The notes beneath the pieces were generated by a model, which saw only the letters and a list, made by a program, of their open reading frames with translations, did not search any database and was not told the DNA's origin. Source: a bacterium (GTDB lineage: Bacteria > Vulcanimicrobiota > Vulcanimicrobiia > Vulcanimicrobiales > Vulcanimicrobiaceae). Taken from it: 64,000 nt of DNA. Positions 52,004 to 62,175 of the stretch are shown piece by piece. The position numbers were made by a program, and so were the translations under genes. Positions within the stretch are counted from its first letter, which is position 1; every line of letters begins with the position of its first letter. The stretch is taken from the NCBI GenBank assembly GCA_021805775.1, contig JAJZED010000002.1, positions 210,390-274,389 on the forward strand. Reading direction: 5' to 3'.

Positions 52004-53191
52004 TTACGCGACTTCGAAGAGCCCGGCCGCCCCCATGCCGCCGCCGACGCACATCGTCACGACGACATACTTCGCACCGCGGCGCTTGCCTTCGATGAGG
52101 GCATGCATGGTCATCCGGGCACCGCTCATGCCGTATGGATGACCGATCGAGATCGCTCCGCCGCTGACGTTGAATCGCTCCTGCGGAATTCCCAACCGGT
52201 CGCGACAATAGACCGTTTGAACCGCAAAGGCTTCGTTGAGCTCCCAGAGCCCGATATCGTCGACGGTGAGTCCGTGCGCCTTGAGCAGTTTTGGCACCGC
52301 ATAGACGGGGCCGATGCCCATCTCTCCCGGCTCGCAACCCGCTACTGCAAAACCGCGATAGAAACCCAATGGTGCGAGCCCGCGTTTGCTCGCAGTCTCT
52401 GCGTCCATCAACAGCAGCGCTGCCGCACCATCGGAGAGCTGCGACGAATTGCCGGCGGTGATCGAGGTTTCTTTTATACCCGGAACGGCGCCTTTTAGAG
52501 CAGAGAGCCCTTCGAGCGTCGTATCGGGGCGATTCCCCTCATCTCTTGCGAGTTTGATTTTCGTTTCCGTAACGGCGCCCGTCTCTTTGTCGACGACCGC
52601 CATCCACGTCTCCATCGCCACGATCTCGTCGTCGAACTTTCCCGCCGCCTGCGCCGCAGCCGTGCGTTGCTGACTAGAAAAAGCATACTCATCCTGCGCC
52701 TCGCGCGAAACTTTATACTTCTTCGCGACATTATCGGCCGTATAGAGCATCGGCATATAGATATCGGGAGTATGCCGGAGCAGCCACTCTTCGGTGTAGA
52801 ACTTCATGTTGAGTTCGTTCTGCACCATCGATACCGATTCGACACCCGCCGCGAGCACGATCTCTTCGCCCTCGACGATGATGCGCCGCGCGCCGGAGAC
52901 GACGGCGTCGAGCCCCGATGCACAGTAACGACTGACCGTCGATCCCGGTACGCTTACCGGGCAGCCGGCACGAAGCGCCGTCGTGCGGCCGATGTTATTC
53001 CCGGTCGCACCCTCCGGCATTCCCGCCCCGACGATGACCTCGCCGATCTCTGCGGGGTCGACCTTCGCACGTGCGATCGCTTCGCTCGCGACAAAACCGG
53101 CGAGCGACGCCCCCGGCGTCTGATTGAATGCGCCGCGAAACGCACGCCCGATCGGCGTCCGAGCGACGGAGACGATAGCCGCCTCACGCAT
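52004..53191 (-). CDS. fadA: Acetyl-CoA acyltransferase (thiolase)
   Basis: This 395-residue thiolase has the acylated cysteine in [10 protein letters not shown], the [10 protein letters not shown] histidine motif and the C-terminal [13 protein letters not shown] with the second active-site Cys. It performs the last step of beta-oxidation. ATG 53191 has AGGAGAG upstream and overlaps the end of fadB by eight bases. It is the last gene of the padR-fadE-fadB-fadA operon and is followed by a strong terminator. Confidence 0.94.
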   Translation of the reverse strand: MREAAIVSVARTPIGRAFRGAFNQTPGASLAGFVASEAIARAKVDPAEIGEVIVGAGMPEGATGNNIGRTTALRAGCPVSVPGSTVSRYCASGLDAVVSGARRIIVEGEEIVLAAGVESVSMVQNELNMKFYTEEWLLRHTPDIYMPMLYTADNVAKKYKVSREAQDEYAFSSQQRTAAAQAAGKFDDEIVAMETWMAVVDKETGAVTETKIKLARDEGNRPDTTLEGLSALKGAVPGIKETSITAGNSSQLSDGAAALLLMDAETASKRGLAPLGFYRGFAVAGCEPGEMGIGPVYAVPKLLKAHGLTVDDIGLWELNEAFAVQTVYCRDRLGIPQERFNVSGGAISIGHPYGMSGARMTMHALIEGKRRGAKYVVVTMCVGGGMGAAGLFEVA

Positions 53192-55292
53192 GGATGAACT
53201 CTCCTTGCTTATAGCTTGCAAACGTGCCGTTCTTCTCGGCGAGGGCTTTTAAGAGCGGCGCCGGCGTCCAACCGAACGCAACGACGCGATCGTACACATG
53301 TTTGACACCGACCTCATCGGCGTACCACATCGGCCCGCCGTGGTGCGGCGGAAAACCGTAGCCGTAGACGTAGACGATATCGATGTCCCCTGGGCGGAGC
53401 GCGACGCCCTCTTCGAGGAGAAACGCGCCGCGATTGACGAGCGCAAACGTCAGGCGTTCGAGAATTTCGGCATCGTCGACGCTCCGCGCGGCAACGCCGG
53501 CCCTTTTTGCTTCTTCGGCAAAGAGCGCTTCAACCTCGGGGTCGGCTATCGGCTCGCGACCTTTTCCGACGCTCTTATCGTACTTGAAGTAACCGACCAT
53601 CGTCTTTTGGCCGAGACGTTTCATTTCGACGAGTCGATCGATGACATTGGTCTTCCCCTTGGCAACGTCGGGGCGAGCCTTGGCGATATGCCAGGCCACG
53701 TCGATGCCGGAGAGATCGCCCATCGCAAACGGCCCCATCGGGAATCCGAATTTCTTCGCAACGCGGTCGATGCGCATCGGCGAGATGCCCCATTCCGCGA
53801 GTTCGCCTGCGGCTTTTGCATAATCGAAGACCATGCGATTGCCGATGAAGCCGAAGGAATTGGTCGCGAGCACCGCCGTCTTGCGCAGCGTTTTTCCGAG
53901 TTTGAACGCGGTTGCAAGGACCTGCGCGGAGGTTTCCTTGCCGCGCACGATTTCGAGCAACGGCATAATGTTCGCGGGAACGAAAAAGTGAAGTCCGAGG
54001 AACCGATCCGGGCGCTTCGTCACGGCCGCCATCTCGTCGATGTCGAGCGTTGAGGTATTCGAAGCAAGAATGCACGAAGGCTTCGCGATCGCGTCGACCT
54101 TTGCGAAAACTTCCTTCTTCACGTCCATGCTTTCGAAGACCGCTTCGACGACGACGTCGGCATCGGCAAGCTCGCTGTAATCTTCGGTGAATTGGATCGA
54201 TTGCCCAAGCTTCCACGCTTCTTCCTGCGTCATGCGGCCCTTCTGAACCTGATACATGAACATGCCGAAGACGGTCTGCTTCGCTTTTTCGACGGCGGCA
54301 TCGTTGGAATCGACGACGACGACCGGAACGCCGGCTTGCGCGAAGGTGATCGCTATCCCGGTGCCCATCGTCCCGGCACCGATAACCGCCGCTTTTGCAA
54401 TCGGCAGCGGTTCGGCCGCCGGAAGGCCGGGGATTTTATTGAGTTCGCGCTCGGCAAAAAAGACGTGCCGCAACGCAAATGACGGCGCCGAGCGCGCGAG
54501 TTCTTCGAAGAGACGCGCTTCGCGCGCGAGCCCATTGGCGAACGGTAATTCGACTGCGGCTTCGACCGCATCGATAAGCTTGTGCGCCGCGAACCCGCCC
54601 GCGTCTTCGGCGGGGACCATTTTGTGCGCCTGCGAGACGACGAACGCCGCAGCTTGCGCGCTGATACCCTTCCCAAGTTCGACCCGACGTTGCGAGATAC
54701 GCCGCTTCCCTAATGGAGCTGCCGACGCGATTTTCAGCGCCGCATCGAGGAGGTTCTCGGGCGAATCGACGACTTCGTCGAGCAGCCCCTTCGAAGTCGC
54801 CTCATCGGTCTTGACGTTGCGACCTTTGAGCATCATATCGAGTGCGTCTTGCGCGCCGATGGCCCGCGGAAGCCGCTGCGTGCCGCCCGCACCGGGAAGC
54901 AAGCCCAATTTGATCTCGGGTAAGCCGAGTTTCGTATCGGCGGTTGCGACGCGATAATCGCAGGCGAGCGCGAGTTCGAGCCCGCCGCCGAGCGCGTTCT
55001 TTTCAATCGCGGCCACGAAAATTTTATCGCTGCGTTCGATCGCCGCGATAACGTCGCGAACGGTCTTCGTCTCCGGGGTCGGTGCGGTCGCGAAATCGTT
55101 GATATCGGCACCCGCCGAAAATTGTCGGTTCGCTCCTCGCACGATGACGGCGCGAACGCTTTCGTCGGCGCTCGCCGCTTCGACGATCCGATAGAACTCG
55201 CCCGATAGGGCGAAGGAGAGCGAGTTGACGGGCGGATTATCGAGAGTGATAATCCGCACGCCGTTGCGATCTTCGGTGTGAACCAGTGCCAT
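53184..55292 (-). CDS. fadB: Enoyl-CoA hydratase/3-hydroxyacyl-CoA dehydrogenase
   Basis: This 702-residue multifunctional enzyme has an N-terminal crotonase domain ([48 protein letters not shown]) and a Rossmann NAD domain ([19 protein letters not shown]). HAD C-terminal repeats follow ([35 protein letters not shown]). It hydrates trans-2-enoyl-CoA and oxidises the product. ATG 55292 begins the crotonase domain and is two bases after the fadE stop. Confidence 0.95.
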   Translation of the reverse strand: MALVHTEDRNGVRIITLDNPPVNSLSFALSGEFYRIVEAASADESVRAVIVRGANRQFSAGADINDFATAPTPETKTVRDVIAAIERSDKIFVAAIEKNALGGGLELALACDYRVATADTKLGLPEIKLGLLPGAGGTQRLPRAIGAQDALDMMLKGRNVKTDEATSKGLLDEVVDSPENLLDAALKIASAAPLGKRRISQRRVELGKGISAQAAAFVVSQAHKMVPAEDAGGFAAHKLIDAVEAAVELPFANGLAREARLFEELARSAPSFALRHVFFAERELNKIPGLPAAEPLPIAKAAVIGAGTMGTGIAITFAQAGVPVVVVDSNDAAVEKAKQTVFGMFMYQVQKGRMTQEEAWKLGQSIQFTEDYSELADADVVVEAVFESMDVKKEVFAKVDAIAKPSCILASNTSTLDIDEMAAVTKRPDRFLGLHFFVPANIMPLLEIVRGKETSAQVLATAFKLGKTLRKTAVLATNSFGFIGNRMVFDYAKAAGELAEWGISPMRIDRVAKKFGFPMGPFAMGDLSGIDVAWHIAKARPDVAKGKTNVIDRLVEMKRLGQKTMVGYFKYDKSVGKGREPIADPEVEALFAEEAKRAGVAARSVDDAEILERLTFALVNRGAFLLEEGVALRPGDIDIVYVYGYGFPPHHGGPMWYADEVGVKHVYDRVVAFGWTPAPLLKALAEKNGTFASYKQGEFIHA

Positions 55293-55294
55293 GA

Positions 55295-57118
55295 CTACGC
55301 CGTCACCGCCATTTTGCGGTCGAGTTCGAAGCCGTCCTCCGGCAACGTCATCACGTCGCCCGCGCCGTCGATAATCTGCCGTTTGTACCACGCGCCCTGC
55401 GAAAGAACGTGGCTGGCGTAGAACTTTGCGGTCGCAAGTTTCGCCGAGTAGAACGGATCCTTATCGCCCGCGGCGATCTTCTCGGCGGCAACTTTTGCCG
55501 CTCGCCCCATCTGCCAGCCGCCGGCGACAACGCCCCAAAGCTTGAGGTATGGAACCGAACAAGCAAAGGCTTTCTTGAGATCGCCCATGGCGTTCATGCC
55601 GATCCACTGCGAAACTTCTGCGAGCGATGCGATGCTCTTGAGCAACGCCTCTCCGATCGCTTTTACATCGGCATTCGGGTGTGCGGCGGCCTCTTTCGCG
55701 AATTTCTCCATCGTTTTAATGACGGTGGTCGCGGTTGCGCCCATATCGCGAATCAACTTACGGCCGACGAGATCGAGGGCCTGAATGCCGGTCGTCCCTT
55801 CGTAAATCGTGGTGATGCGCACGTCGCGGTACTGTTGGGCGATCCCGGTCTCCTCGACGTATCCCATGCCGCCGAAGATCTGCAGTGCGTTCGAGCAGAG
55901 CTCCACGGCGTTCTCCGTACACCAGCCCTTCACGATCGGAATCATCAACTCGATGAAGGCTTTATGCTCTTTGCGAGTTTTTTCATCGGGGCTCTTCTGC
56001 GCGAAGTCCAGCGAGGCCGCCGTGACGTAGGCGAGCGCGCGCATCGCCTCGATGTTCGCCTTTTGCCACATTAACATGCGGCGCACGTCGGGGTGTTCGA
56101 TAATGCGGACCGGCGCTTTATTGCGCGTCGTCGCATCGGACATTTGCACTCGCTCTTTTGCATACGCAAGCGAGCTTTGATAGGCGCGGTCGGCGACGGC
56201 ATAGCCTTGCACGCCGACGGAGAATCGGGCGGCGTTCATCATAATGAACATATATTCCAGGCCGCGATTCGCTTCGCCGACGAGGAAGCCGATTGCGCCC
56301 TTCCCCTTCTCGCCGAACTTCATCGTGCAGGTCGGGTTCCCGTTAATGCCGAGTTTGTGTTCGATACCGGCACAGATTACGTCGTTCTTCTCGCCGAGCG
56401 AACCGTCGGGTTTGACGAGGAACTTCGGAACGATGAACAGCGAGATGCCCTTGGTTCCTTCGGGCGCGTCGGGGAGACGCGCGAGGACGAGATGGATGAT
56501 ATTTTCAGCCATATCGTGCTCGCCGAAGGTGATGAAAATTTTCTCACCGGTGATGAGATAGCGATCGCCTTCGGGAACCGCCTTTGCACGCACCTGCGCG
56601 AGGTCGGATCCGGCTTGGGGTTCGGTGAGATTCATCGTTCCGGTCCATTTACCGGAGACGAGATTGGGGATGTAGGTTTTCTTCTGATCGTGCGAACCGC
56701 ACAGTTCGATCGCTTCGATCGCACCTTGGTTGAGCAACGGGCCGTTGGCGAAACCGATATTCGATCCGTTCCACATCTCCAAGGTCGGGCCGAGCAAGAG
56801 CTGCGGCAGGCCCTGGCCGCCGTATTCCGCCGGAACGGGAAGCCCGATCCAACCGGCATCGGCAAATTTTTTGTAGGCTTCTTTGAAACCCTTGGGAGTG
56901 GTGACGTTGCCGTTCGCATCGATCGAACAGCCTTCCTTATCCGCGATGTGATTGAGCGGATCGAGCACGCCGGTCGCGAACGCACCGGCCTCTTCGAGAA
57001 TCGAATCGAGAACGTCGAGCGTATCTTCATTCCCGGGAAGCTTTGCGACCTCGTCGATACCGGCGAGTTCGCGGAGGACGAACTGCATGTCGCGCAGTGG
57101 GGCTCGGTAGGTGCTCAT
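55295..57118 (-). CDS. fadE: Acyl-CoA dehydrogenase (long form, C-terminal extension)
   Basis: This 607-residue flavoprotein has the ACAD substrate loop MNLTEPQAGSDLAQVRAKA, YLITGEKIFITFGEHD, and a catalytic-base region ETGIAQQYRDVRITTIYEGTTGIQALDLVGRKL. The extra C-terminal helical domain (AKFYASHVLSQ) is typical of the 600-residue acyl-CoA dehydrogenases used in beta-oxidation. The ATG overlaps the PadR gene's stop, so it is the first enzyme gene of the operon. Confidence 0.95.
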   Translation of the reverse strand: MSTYRAPLRDMQFVLRELAGIDEVAKLPGNEDTLDVLDSILEEAGAFATGVLDPLNHIADKEGCSIDANGNVTTPKGFKEAYKKFADAGWIGLPVPAEYGGQGLPQLLLGPTLEMWNGSNIGFANGPLLNQGAIEAIELCGSHDQKKTYIPNLVSGKWTGTMNLTEPQAGSDLAQVRAKAVPEGDRYLITGEKIFITFGEHDMAENIIHLVLARLPDAPEGTKGISLFIVPKFLVKPDGSLGEKNDVICAGIEHKLGINGNPTCTMKFGEKGKGAIGFLVGEANRGLEYMFIMMNAARFSVGVQGYAVADRAYQSSLAYAKERVQMSDATTRNKAPVRIIEHPDVRRMLMWQKANIEAMRALAYVTAASLDFAQKSPDEKTRKEHKAFIELMIPIVKGWCTENAVELCSNALQIFGGMGYVEETGIAQQYRDVRITTIYEGTTGIQALDLVGRKLIRDMGATATTVIKTMEKFAKEAAAHPNADVKAIGEALLKSIASLAEVSQWIGMNAMGDLKKAFACSVPYLKLWGVVAGGWQMGRAAKVAAEKIAAGDKDPFYSAKLATAKFYASHVLSQGAWYKRQIIDGAGDVMTLPEDGFELDRKMAVTA

Positions 57119-57531
57119 GCTGATGTTTTCCTTACGGGCGTCAGAGTGGATTCGGTCGTGTAGAGTTCGCTGCGGAGCCGTCCGATCGAGGTCGCAAGCG
57201 AATCGAGGTAGGGGAGCATGCCGGTTTTTATACGGGCGAGGCGCTCGCGCCCGGCAGAGGTGATACGATAGAACCTTCGCGAGCGCTTACTGGGATGCTC
57301 CCACTGGCCCACGACAAAGCCGCGCTCTTCTAAACGGCGCAGCAGCGGGTAGATCGTATTGGTATTCACGGCGAGTAACCCGGAGCAGAGGAGTTCGATG
57401 CGGGCCATGAGGCCCGAACCGTGATCTTCGCGCTCCTCGAGCAAATGGAGAATCAGCACGGGGAAGAGCGTTTTGCTCTTGATCGGCCCGCGGATGACCT
57501 CTTCTGCGGTTCGCTTGGCGAGGGTTGCCAT
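57115..57531 (-). CDS. PadR-family transcriptional regulator
   Basis: This 138-residue PadR protein has a winged helix (LFPVLILHLLEEREDHGSGLMARIE, NTNTIYPLLRRLEERGFVVGQWE, RRFYRITSAGRERLARIK) and a short C-terminal dimerisation helix. It is the first gene of the fad operon, with ATG 57531 behind AGGAGG. It probably represses the operon and itself via the TTATTA/TAATAA dyad upstream, perhaps responding to an acyl or phenolic ligand. Confidence 0.9.
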   Translation of the reverse strand: MATLAKRTAEEVIRGPIKSKTLFPVLILHLLEEREDHGSGLMARIELLCSGLLAVNTNTIYPLLRRLEERGFVVGQWEHPSKRSRRFYRITSAGRERLARIKTGMLPYLDSLATSIGRLRSELYTTESTLTPVRKTSA

Positions 57532-57545
57532 GGTAAATCCTCCTA

Positions 57546-57561
57546 TTATTACTTTTAATAA
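57546..57561. promoter_or_regulatory. PadR operator candidate
   Basis: TTATTA (57546-57551) and TAATAA (57556-57561) form a perfect dyad with a four-base spacer. It is A/T-rich in a GC-rich setting and sits 15 bases from the padR start, as expected for PadR autoregulation. Confidence 0.55.
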
Positions 57562-57615
57562 GAGTTCCTTCCGACGCTGCGGGTTTACGTGAATTTTGCT
57601 AGACTGGAGGGTGCC

Positions 57616-57966
57616 ATGAACCTCTCCTCCCTCCCGTCGCTCTTCGCCGGCGGCGACTTCGGGAATCCGAGCCTCGCACAGGGCGCGCTACCGCTCCACC
57701 CCGTCACCACGACCGACGGCGCACCGGTCGCCTTCGCGCTCTCCGCGATCGTCCCGCCGGCGAACCTTTCGCTCGCACTCGTTTCGGCATCGGCGCTCAA
57801 GGTCGCCGCAATTCTCGCGCGCGCCTCCGGCGTCAGAAAACAAGCAAGCGCTCCGGGGATCCTGCCGACCGGAAATATCCACGATCATGCAACGCACCGC
57901 TCGACCGTCGCGCAACTGGCGATCGCTGCACTATATCCTCACGAGTTCTTCTCAGCTTACGCATGA
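57616..57966 (+). CDS. Hypothetical protein
   Basis: This 116-residue protein starts at ATG 57616 with GGAGGGT upstream. It has an Ala/Leu/Pro-rich sequence with an amphipathic middle and HDHATHRSTVAQLAIAAL near the end. There is no recognisable domain, and the hydrophobicity is not enough for a clear transmembrane helix. It is divergent from padR and could share its control region. Confidence 0.45.
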   Translation: MNLSSLPSLFAGGDFGNPSLAQGALPLHPVTTTDGAPVAFALSAIVPPANLSLALVSASALKVAAILARASGVRKQASAPGILPTGNIHDHATHRSTVAQLAIAALYPHEFFSAYA

Positions 57967-58017
57967 CCGTTCAGACTTTTCTCAGATTCTTCACGCGGTT
58001 TCGGTAGGATCTGCGCA

Positions 58018-58473
58018 ATGAGTGCTCTGCACCAACAACGGTCGCTTCGGATACCTTATCGTGCAGCGCGCGAGGCGCTTCATGCCAAACTCGCCCCACT
58101 TGCGGCGAGCGCTCGGAGCGCTCGCATCGAGTTGCGCGCTCCGTTGGTGGCGATGAAGGCGACCCATGATGTCGAGGCGCTTTTCGAACTCGCCGAAGAT
58201 CCATTACGCTTCGACGAAGTGTGGCGGGTCCTCTGGCACCCCTACGGCGGCGGCCCCTATCCTGATTTCGAAGGCGTACTCGCGGTTCGCTCGTGCGACG
58301 GCGGCGGCTGTACGTTGGAGCTCGATGGCCAATACGAGCCTCCGCTCGGCCAATTCGGGCGCGTCTTCGACGCCGTGCTCGGCGCTCGCATCGCATCGGC
58401 GACCGCGCGCGAACTTCTCGCCGATCTCGCCGAGGAGATCGAGGAGCGAACGGCAACACCACAGGCATCATGA
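58018..58473 (+). CDS. Hypothetical protein, first of a paralogous pair
   Basis: This 151-residue soluble protein ends LELDGQYEPPLGQFGRVFDAVLGARIASATARELL, which parallels the C-terminus of the next gene. The WHPYGGGPYPDFEGVL segment suggests a START/SRPBCC-like small-molecule or polyketide-binding fold, but I do not assign it. The stop overlaps the next ATG (ATGA). Confidence 0.6.
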   Translation: MSALHQQRSLRIPYRAAREALHAKLAPLAASARSARIELRAPLVAMKATHDVEALFELAEDPLRFDEVWRVLWHPYGGGPYPDFEGVLAVRSCDGGGCTLELDGQYEPPLGQFGRVFDAVLGARIASATARELLADLAEEIEERTATPQAS

Positions 58474-58964
58474 AAGCCATCGAGATGCACGTCGATTTGC
58501 CGCTTCCGGCATCGGCTGCTCGCGATGAAGCGATGGAACTCTTCGCCGCGCTCGGCCGCCGCGAAGCACCCTTCGACGAGCTTGCACTCGCCGTTGGGCT
58601 CCGATCGCTTCACCTGCCGGTTCAGGGCGAACTCCGCATCCCCGTGACAACGCATGTCGAACTCGCACCGGTGCGTTGGGAGGCGAGCATCGAGATGGAA
58701 GCCGCCGACCATCCGGGGCTCTTCCCGCGCTTTCATGGAACGATGACGCTTAACCCGGTCGGAGGCACGAACTCCGAACTCTGGCTCCAAGGAGAATATA
58801 ACGCGCCGTTCGGCGCGCTCGGCGAACGCTTCGATGCGACGGTGCTCCATGGGGCGGCCGAAAAGAGCTTACGCGATCTGCTCGAACGCATCGCGACGCG
58901 TCTCGTCGCGACGATTCGCGAACGCGAGGAGAGCGCCGCGCGCCGTGCTCGAGGGCTGGCTTAG
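58470..58964 (+). CDS. Hypothetical protein, second of a paralogous pair
   Basis: This 164-residue protein is coupled to the preceding gene. Shared pattern: ELWLQGEYNAPFGALGERFDATVLHGAAEKSLRDLLERI versus the first copy's LELDGQYEPPLG-type segment. Both look like SRPBCC-type helix-grip proteins. It converges on the histidine kinase with a four-base overlap. Function unknown. Confidence 0.6.
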   Translation: MKAIEMHVDLPLPASAARDEAMELFAALGRREAPFDELALAVGLRSLHLPVQGELRIPVTTHVELAPVRWEASIEMEAADHPGLFPRFHGTMTLNPVGGTNSELWLQGEYNAPFGALGERFDATVLHGAAEKSLRDLLERIATRLVATIREREESAARRARGLA

Positions 58965-59806
58965 TCCGCCTTCTTCGCCAGCGATACCATCGGTAAATCG
59001 ATCCAAAAGGTCGCCCCGCTCCCCGGCCGCGAGCGAACGTCGACGTGCCCGCCGAGCTCTTCGGTCAACTGGCGGACGACCGCTAAGCCAAGGCCGCTTC
59101 CCGCCGCACTGACGTTAGCGCCGCGATAGCCCGGCTCGAAGACGCGCTCCCGATCCTCCGGTGCGATCCCGGGCCCGCTGTCGTTGATGCGGACGTGCAG
59201 TCGTCCCCCTTCTTGATTGCACTGCAGTTCGATCGTTCCACCCGGAGGCGTGTAGCGCACTGCGTTTATAAGCACGTTGCGAAGAATTTGGCCGACGCGC
59301 ATCGCGTCGCCATAATAGTTTTCGCAGGAGATCTTGCGTTCGCCGCAGGTCTCGTAGACGATCCGAATCCCCTTCGCCTCCGCCATTCCCGCCGTCGCGG
59401 CGGCGTGCGCGCCGATGAGCGCGCAGATGTTCAGTGGAGCGAGCGCGATCGTTACCGAGGGCGATTCCGCTATCTCGGACTTCGGAGGTTCGGCGAGGAG
59501 GCGGCCGGCACCGACGATCGCATCGCGGATTCCCTCGAGTCGAGCGGGTTCGAGATCGAGAACGCCGTCGACGATTCCCTCGATATTCGACTGCGCTATG
59601 GAGAGCGCGTTGCCGACTTCGTGGCGCAACATCGAACGCGCGCGACGATCTCGGAGATCGCGTTCTTCTAAACCCTGAATGAATAACAATAGGCGCCCGG
59701 AGATTGGATCTTCAAGGGGTTCGAGTTCGGCCTTCGCTGCGTCGTAATCGCCGAGCGTCGCGAGGTCGAGGGCATGAACCAGACGCTGACTCACCGTATC
59801 GCTCAC
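58961..59806 (-). CDS. Soluble sensor histidine kinase
   Basis: This 281-residue kinase has no transmembrane segment. Residues ~1-55 form a helical N-terminus (QRLVHALDLATLGDYDAAKAELEPL). The H-box is RSMLRHEVGNALSIAQSNIEG, and the ATPase domain has NVLINAVRYTPPGG (N-box), INDSGPGIAPEDRERVFEPGY (G1) and GSGLGLAVVRQL (G2). It is encoded with its response regulator, overlapping by four bases, at the end of the ba3 oxidase operon. A cytoplasmic redox or energy signal is therefore likely. Confidence 0.9.
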   Translation of the reverse strand: MSDTVSQRLVHALDLATLGDYDAAKAELEPLEDPISGRLLLFIQGLEERDLRDRRARSMLRHEVGNALSIAQSNIEGIVDGVLDLEPARLEGIRDAIVGAGRLLAEPPKSEIAESPSVTIALAPLNICALIGAHAAATAGMAEAKGIRIVYETCGERKISCENYYGDAMRVGQILRNVLINAVRYTPPGGTIELQCNQEGGRLHVRINDSGPGIAPEDRERVFEPGYRGANVSAAGSGLGLAVVRQLTEELGGHVDVRSRPGSGATFWIDLPMVSLAKKAD

Positions 59807-60504
59807 TCGTGAGCGGCCTTATATCCCACTCCGAAGACGGTCAGCACGTATCGCGGGTGGAGCGGATCGATCTCGATCTTTCGGCGAAGATTGTTGATAT
59901 GCCGGTCGAGCGTTCGCTCGTAGATCGATCCATCGTCGCCGATGGCATCGAGAAGTTGCACGCGCGAAAAGACCTGCCCGGGATGACGTGCCAACGCGCT
60001 GAGAATACGGAATTCCGAGGGGGTCAGATCGATTTTCTCACCGTTGCGCCGAACTTCGTGCGCGTCACCGTCGATCGCGAGATCGAGCACGTGCAGGCGG
60101 TGGCGCCCGCCCGGCCGGTCGCGTTCTTCACTGCGTCGTAGAACCGCCCGAACCCGCGCGATGACTTCACGCGGAGAGAACGGCTTGGTGATGTAATCGT
60201 CGGCGCCCATCTCGAGGCCGACGACGCGATCGACTTCGTCGCCGCGAGCGGTCAGCATGATCGTCGGAATCGATTGTTCGTTGAGCGATCGGAGCAGGTC
60301 GAGCCCGCTGCCGTCGGGGAGGGTGACATCGAGGAGCAGCAGATCGGGGAGCTGCCGCTCTATCTCACTCAGCGCCCCTGCCAGCGTCTCGGCCACGACC
60401 GGAATGTAACCCTCCCGCTGTAAGTAGGCGGATAGTACATCCCCGATCTGGCGTTCATCGTCAACGACGAGCACCCGTTTGCTCACCGTGGGTGCTTCGT
60501 TCAC
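59803..60504 (-). CDS. OmpR/PhoB-family response regulator
   Basis: This 233-residue protein has a receiver domain (RVLVVDDERQIGD, phosphoacceptor Asp in LLLLDVTLPDGSGLDLL, EMGADDYITKPFSPREVIARVRA) and a winged-helix output domain (KIDLTPSEFRILSALARHPGQVFSRVQLLDAI, RTLDRHINNLRRKI). The GTG start at 60504 directly abuts the oxidase subunit I stop. It is co-transcribed with the oxidase and the kinase. Confidence 0.94.
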   Translation of the reverse strand: MNEAPTVSKRVLVVDDERQIGDVLSAYLQREGYIPVVAETLAGALSEIERQLPDLLLLDVTLPDGSGLDLLRSLNEQSIPTIMLTARGDEVDRVVGLEMGADDYITKPFSPREVIARVRAVLRRSEERDRPGGRHRLHVLDLAIDGDAHEVRRNGEKIDLTPSEFRILSALARHPGQVFSRVQLLDAIGDDGSIYERTLDRHINNLRRKIEIDPLHPRYVLTVFGVGYKAAHE

Positions 60505-62162
60505 CAGGTCCTCATTCCCGGCACGAGGTAGACATGTTCGCTGAAGTGCTGGTAAAACGGCCCTGCATAGGCCACGATTACCAAAGCGACCGCAACGAGC
60601 GCCCAGAGCCCCAAGCGATCGAAGACCGAGGGGGCATTGTCGCCGGGACGCGCCAATGCAAACGTAAAGGCGCGGGCGCTCTCGACTTCGGTAATCTCGG
60701 GCTTGGAGAAGATCGTTCCGAAGAGCACGATGGCGAACGCAATCACGCTGAGGAAGATCACCACCCCGCCGCCGGCTGCGAGCAGCGAATAGGGTTGCCA
60801 GGCCGCGGCGATCGCCGAGCCGCCATAGGTATAATGCTCGACGCGCCGCGGCGCGCCCATCAGCCCCTCGGTGTGCATCGCAAACGACATCACCGCCATC
60901 CCGACGAACCAGAGCCAGACCTGCGCCCGCGCGAGCCCAACGCTAAACAAGCGTTTCCCGGTGAGCGCCGGGAGCAGCCGCCACGTCGCCGCTAAGAGCG
61001 TCAGGGCAACCGGCCCACCGACGGTAATGTGAAAATGGCCGACGACCCACATGGTGTTGTGAATCGTACTATCGAGGGTGTACGAGGCGTTGAGGATGCC
61101 GCCGATTCCTCCGAAGATAAAGAGCAGCATCGCAAGCGCGATCCCTGCAAACGCAGGGTCGCCCCACGGGAGCGATCCGACGATACCGAAGAATCCGGTC
61201 TTGCCGAGTTTCGCCGCATACTCTTCAAAGGTTGCGAAGAGCGCAAAGGCCGTCATCAGCGATGGAACGACGACCATCAACGTCAGGCCGGTCTGCAATA
61301 ATTTCCAGCGGTCGGCGATTCCGGGGTCGGAGAACTCGTGATGGATCCCGACCGGAAGCGAGAGAATAATAAAGAGAATGAACGCCAGGCGCGTCAGCGA
61401 GTCGGAGAAAATCGGCACCTTGAGAATAGCCGGAACGACGCCGTACCAAACGAGGTAGGCACCGAGTAACCAGAAATAGACGAGCGGGTGCCCGAAGTAC
61501 CAGAACAGCATGCGCGTTAAGAGCACGTCGACGCCGGGAACCCATCCGAACGCCCACGGAATCAGCATGAAGATCACTTCGATCGCCACGCCGATCGTCG
61601 CCAAAAACCACATGATGTAATTTGCCAGCACCATGAAGGCCGGAAGCGGCGTGCGTTCGCCGGGATGCTCGCGTCGCCACAGGGCGGTTACCAAGAGCCA
61701 TTCCAGCAAAGCGACCCACGTTCCGACGATGAGCAGCGCGGCACCGACGTAGAACCACGGGCTCGCCTTCAACGGCGCGTAGAAGGTGTAGAGCACCGAG
61801 GCGTTCCCAGCGAGAATTTCGTAAGCCGCCATCACCGTGCCCACCGTCATCAGCCAAAATGCAACCCAGCCGAGCGCGATGCTGCGATGGGGATAATTCT
61901 CGGTCTGATAGACGGCGAGGTGCGAGAGCCCGGTAATAAAAAATGTCGTAAAGACCAGCGCCAGCAACACACCGTGCGCCGTCAACATGCGATAGTAATC
62001 GAACCACGGGGGCATCTGTATCGCATTGGCATGCGAGAGCGTCTGGAGAACGCCGAAAAACGTGCCGATAAAGAGCGCCGCGAAGGCGACGGTAAGATGC
62101 GCGAAAATCAACCGCCGTTGCGCCGAAGTCGTGGCGGTATTCATCCGGTCGAGAACCATCAT
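60501..62162 (-). CDS. cbaA: ba3-type (B-family) haem-copper oxidase subunit I
   Basis: This 553-residue protein has at least 12 helices. It has His ligands in MLTAHGVLLALVF (low-spin haem), FWYFGHPLVYFWLLGAYLVWYGVVP (CuB His-Pro and Tyr), the HHEF CuB histidine pair, and VVGHFHITVGG (haem a3 and b ligands). The short form and partner genes match Thermus CbaA. It reduces oxygen at high affinity and pumps protons. It is encoded downstream of the small subunit and subunit II. Confidence 0.94.
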   Translation of the reverse strand: MMVLDRMNTATTSAQRRLIFAHLTVAFAALFIGTFFGVLQTLSHANAIQMPPWFDYYRMLTAHGVLLALVFTTFFITGLSHLAVYQTENYPHRSIALGWVAFWLMTVGTVMAAYEILAGNASVLYTFYAPLKASPWFYVGAALLIVGTWVALLEWLLVTALWRREHPGERTPLPAFMVLANYIMWFLATIGVAIEVIFMLIPWAFGWVPGVDVLLTRMLFWYFGHPLVYFWLLGAYLVWYGVVPAILKVPIFSDSLTRLAFILFIILSLPVGIHHEFSDPGIADRWKLLQTGLTLMVVVPSLMTAFALFATFEEYAAKLGKTGFFGIVGSLPWGDPAFAGIALAMLLFIFGGIGGILNASYTLDSTIHNTMWVVGHFHITVGGPVALTLLAATWRLLPALTGKRLFSVGLARAQVWLWFVGMAVMSFAMHTEGLMGAPRRVEHYTYGGSAIAAAWQPYSLLAAGGGVVIFLSVIAFAIVLFGTIFSKPEITEVESARAFTFALARPGDNAPSVFDRLGLWALVAVALVIVAYAGPFYQHFSEHVYLVPGMRTW

Positions 62163-62175
62163 GCGTCTTGACTCC

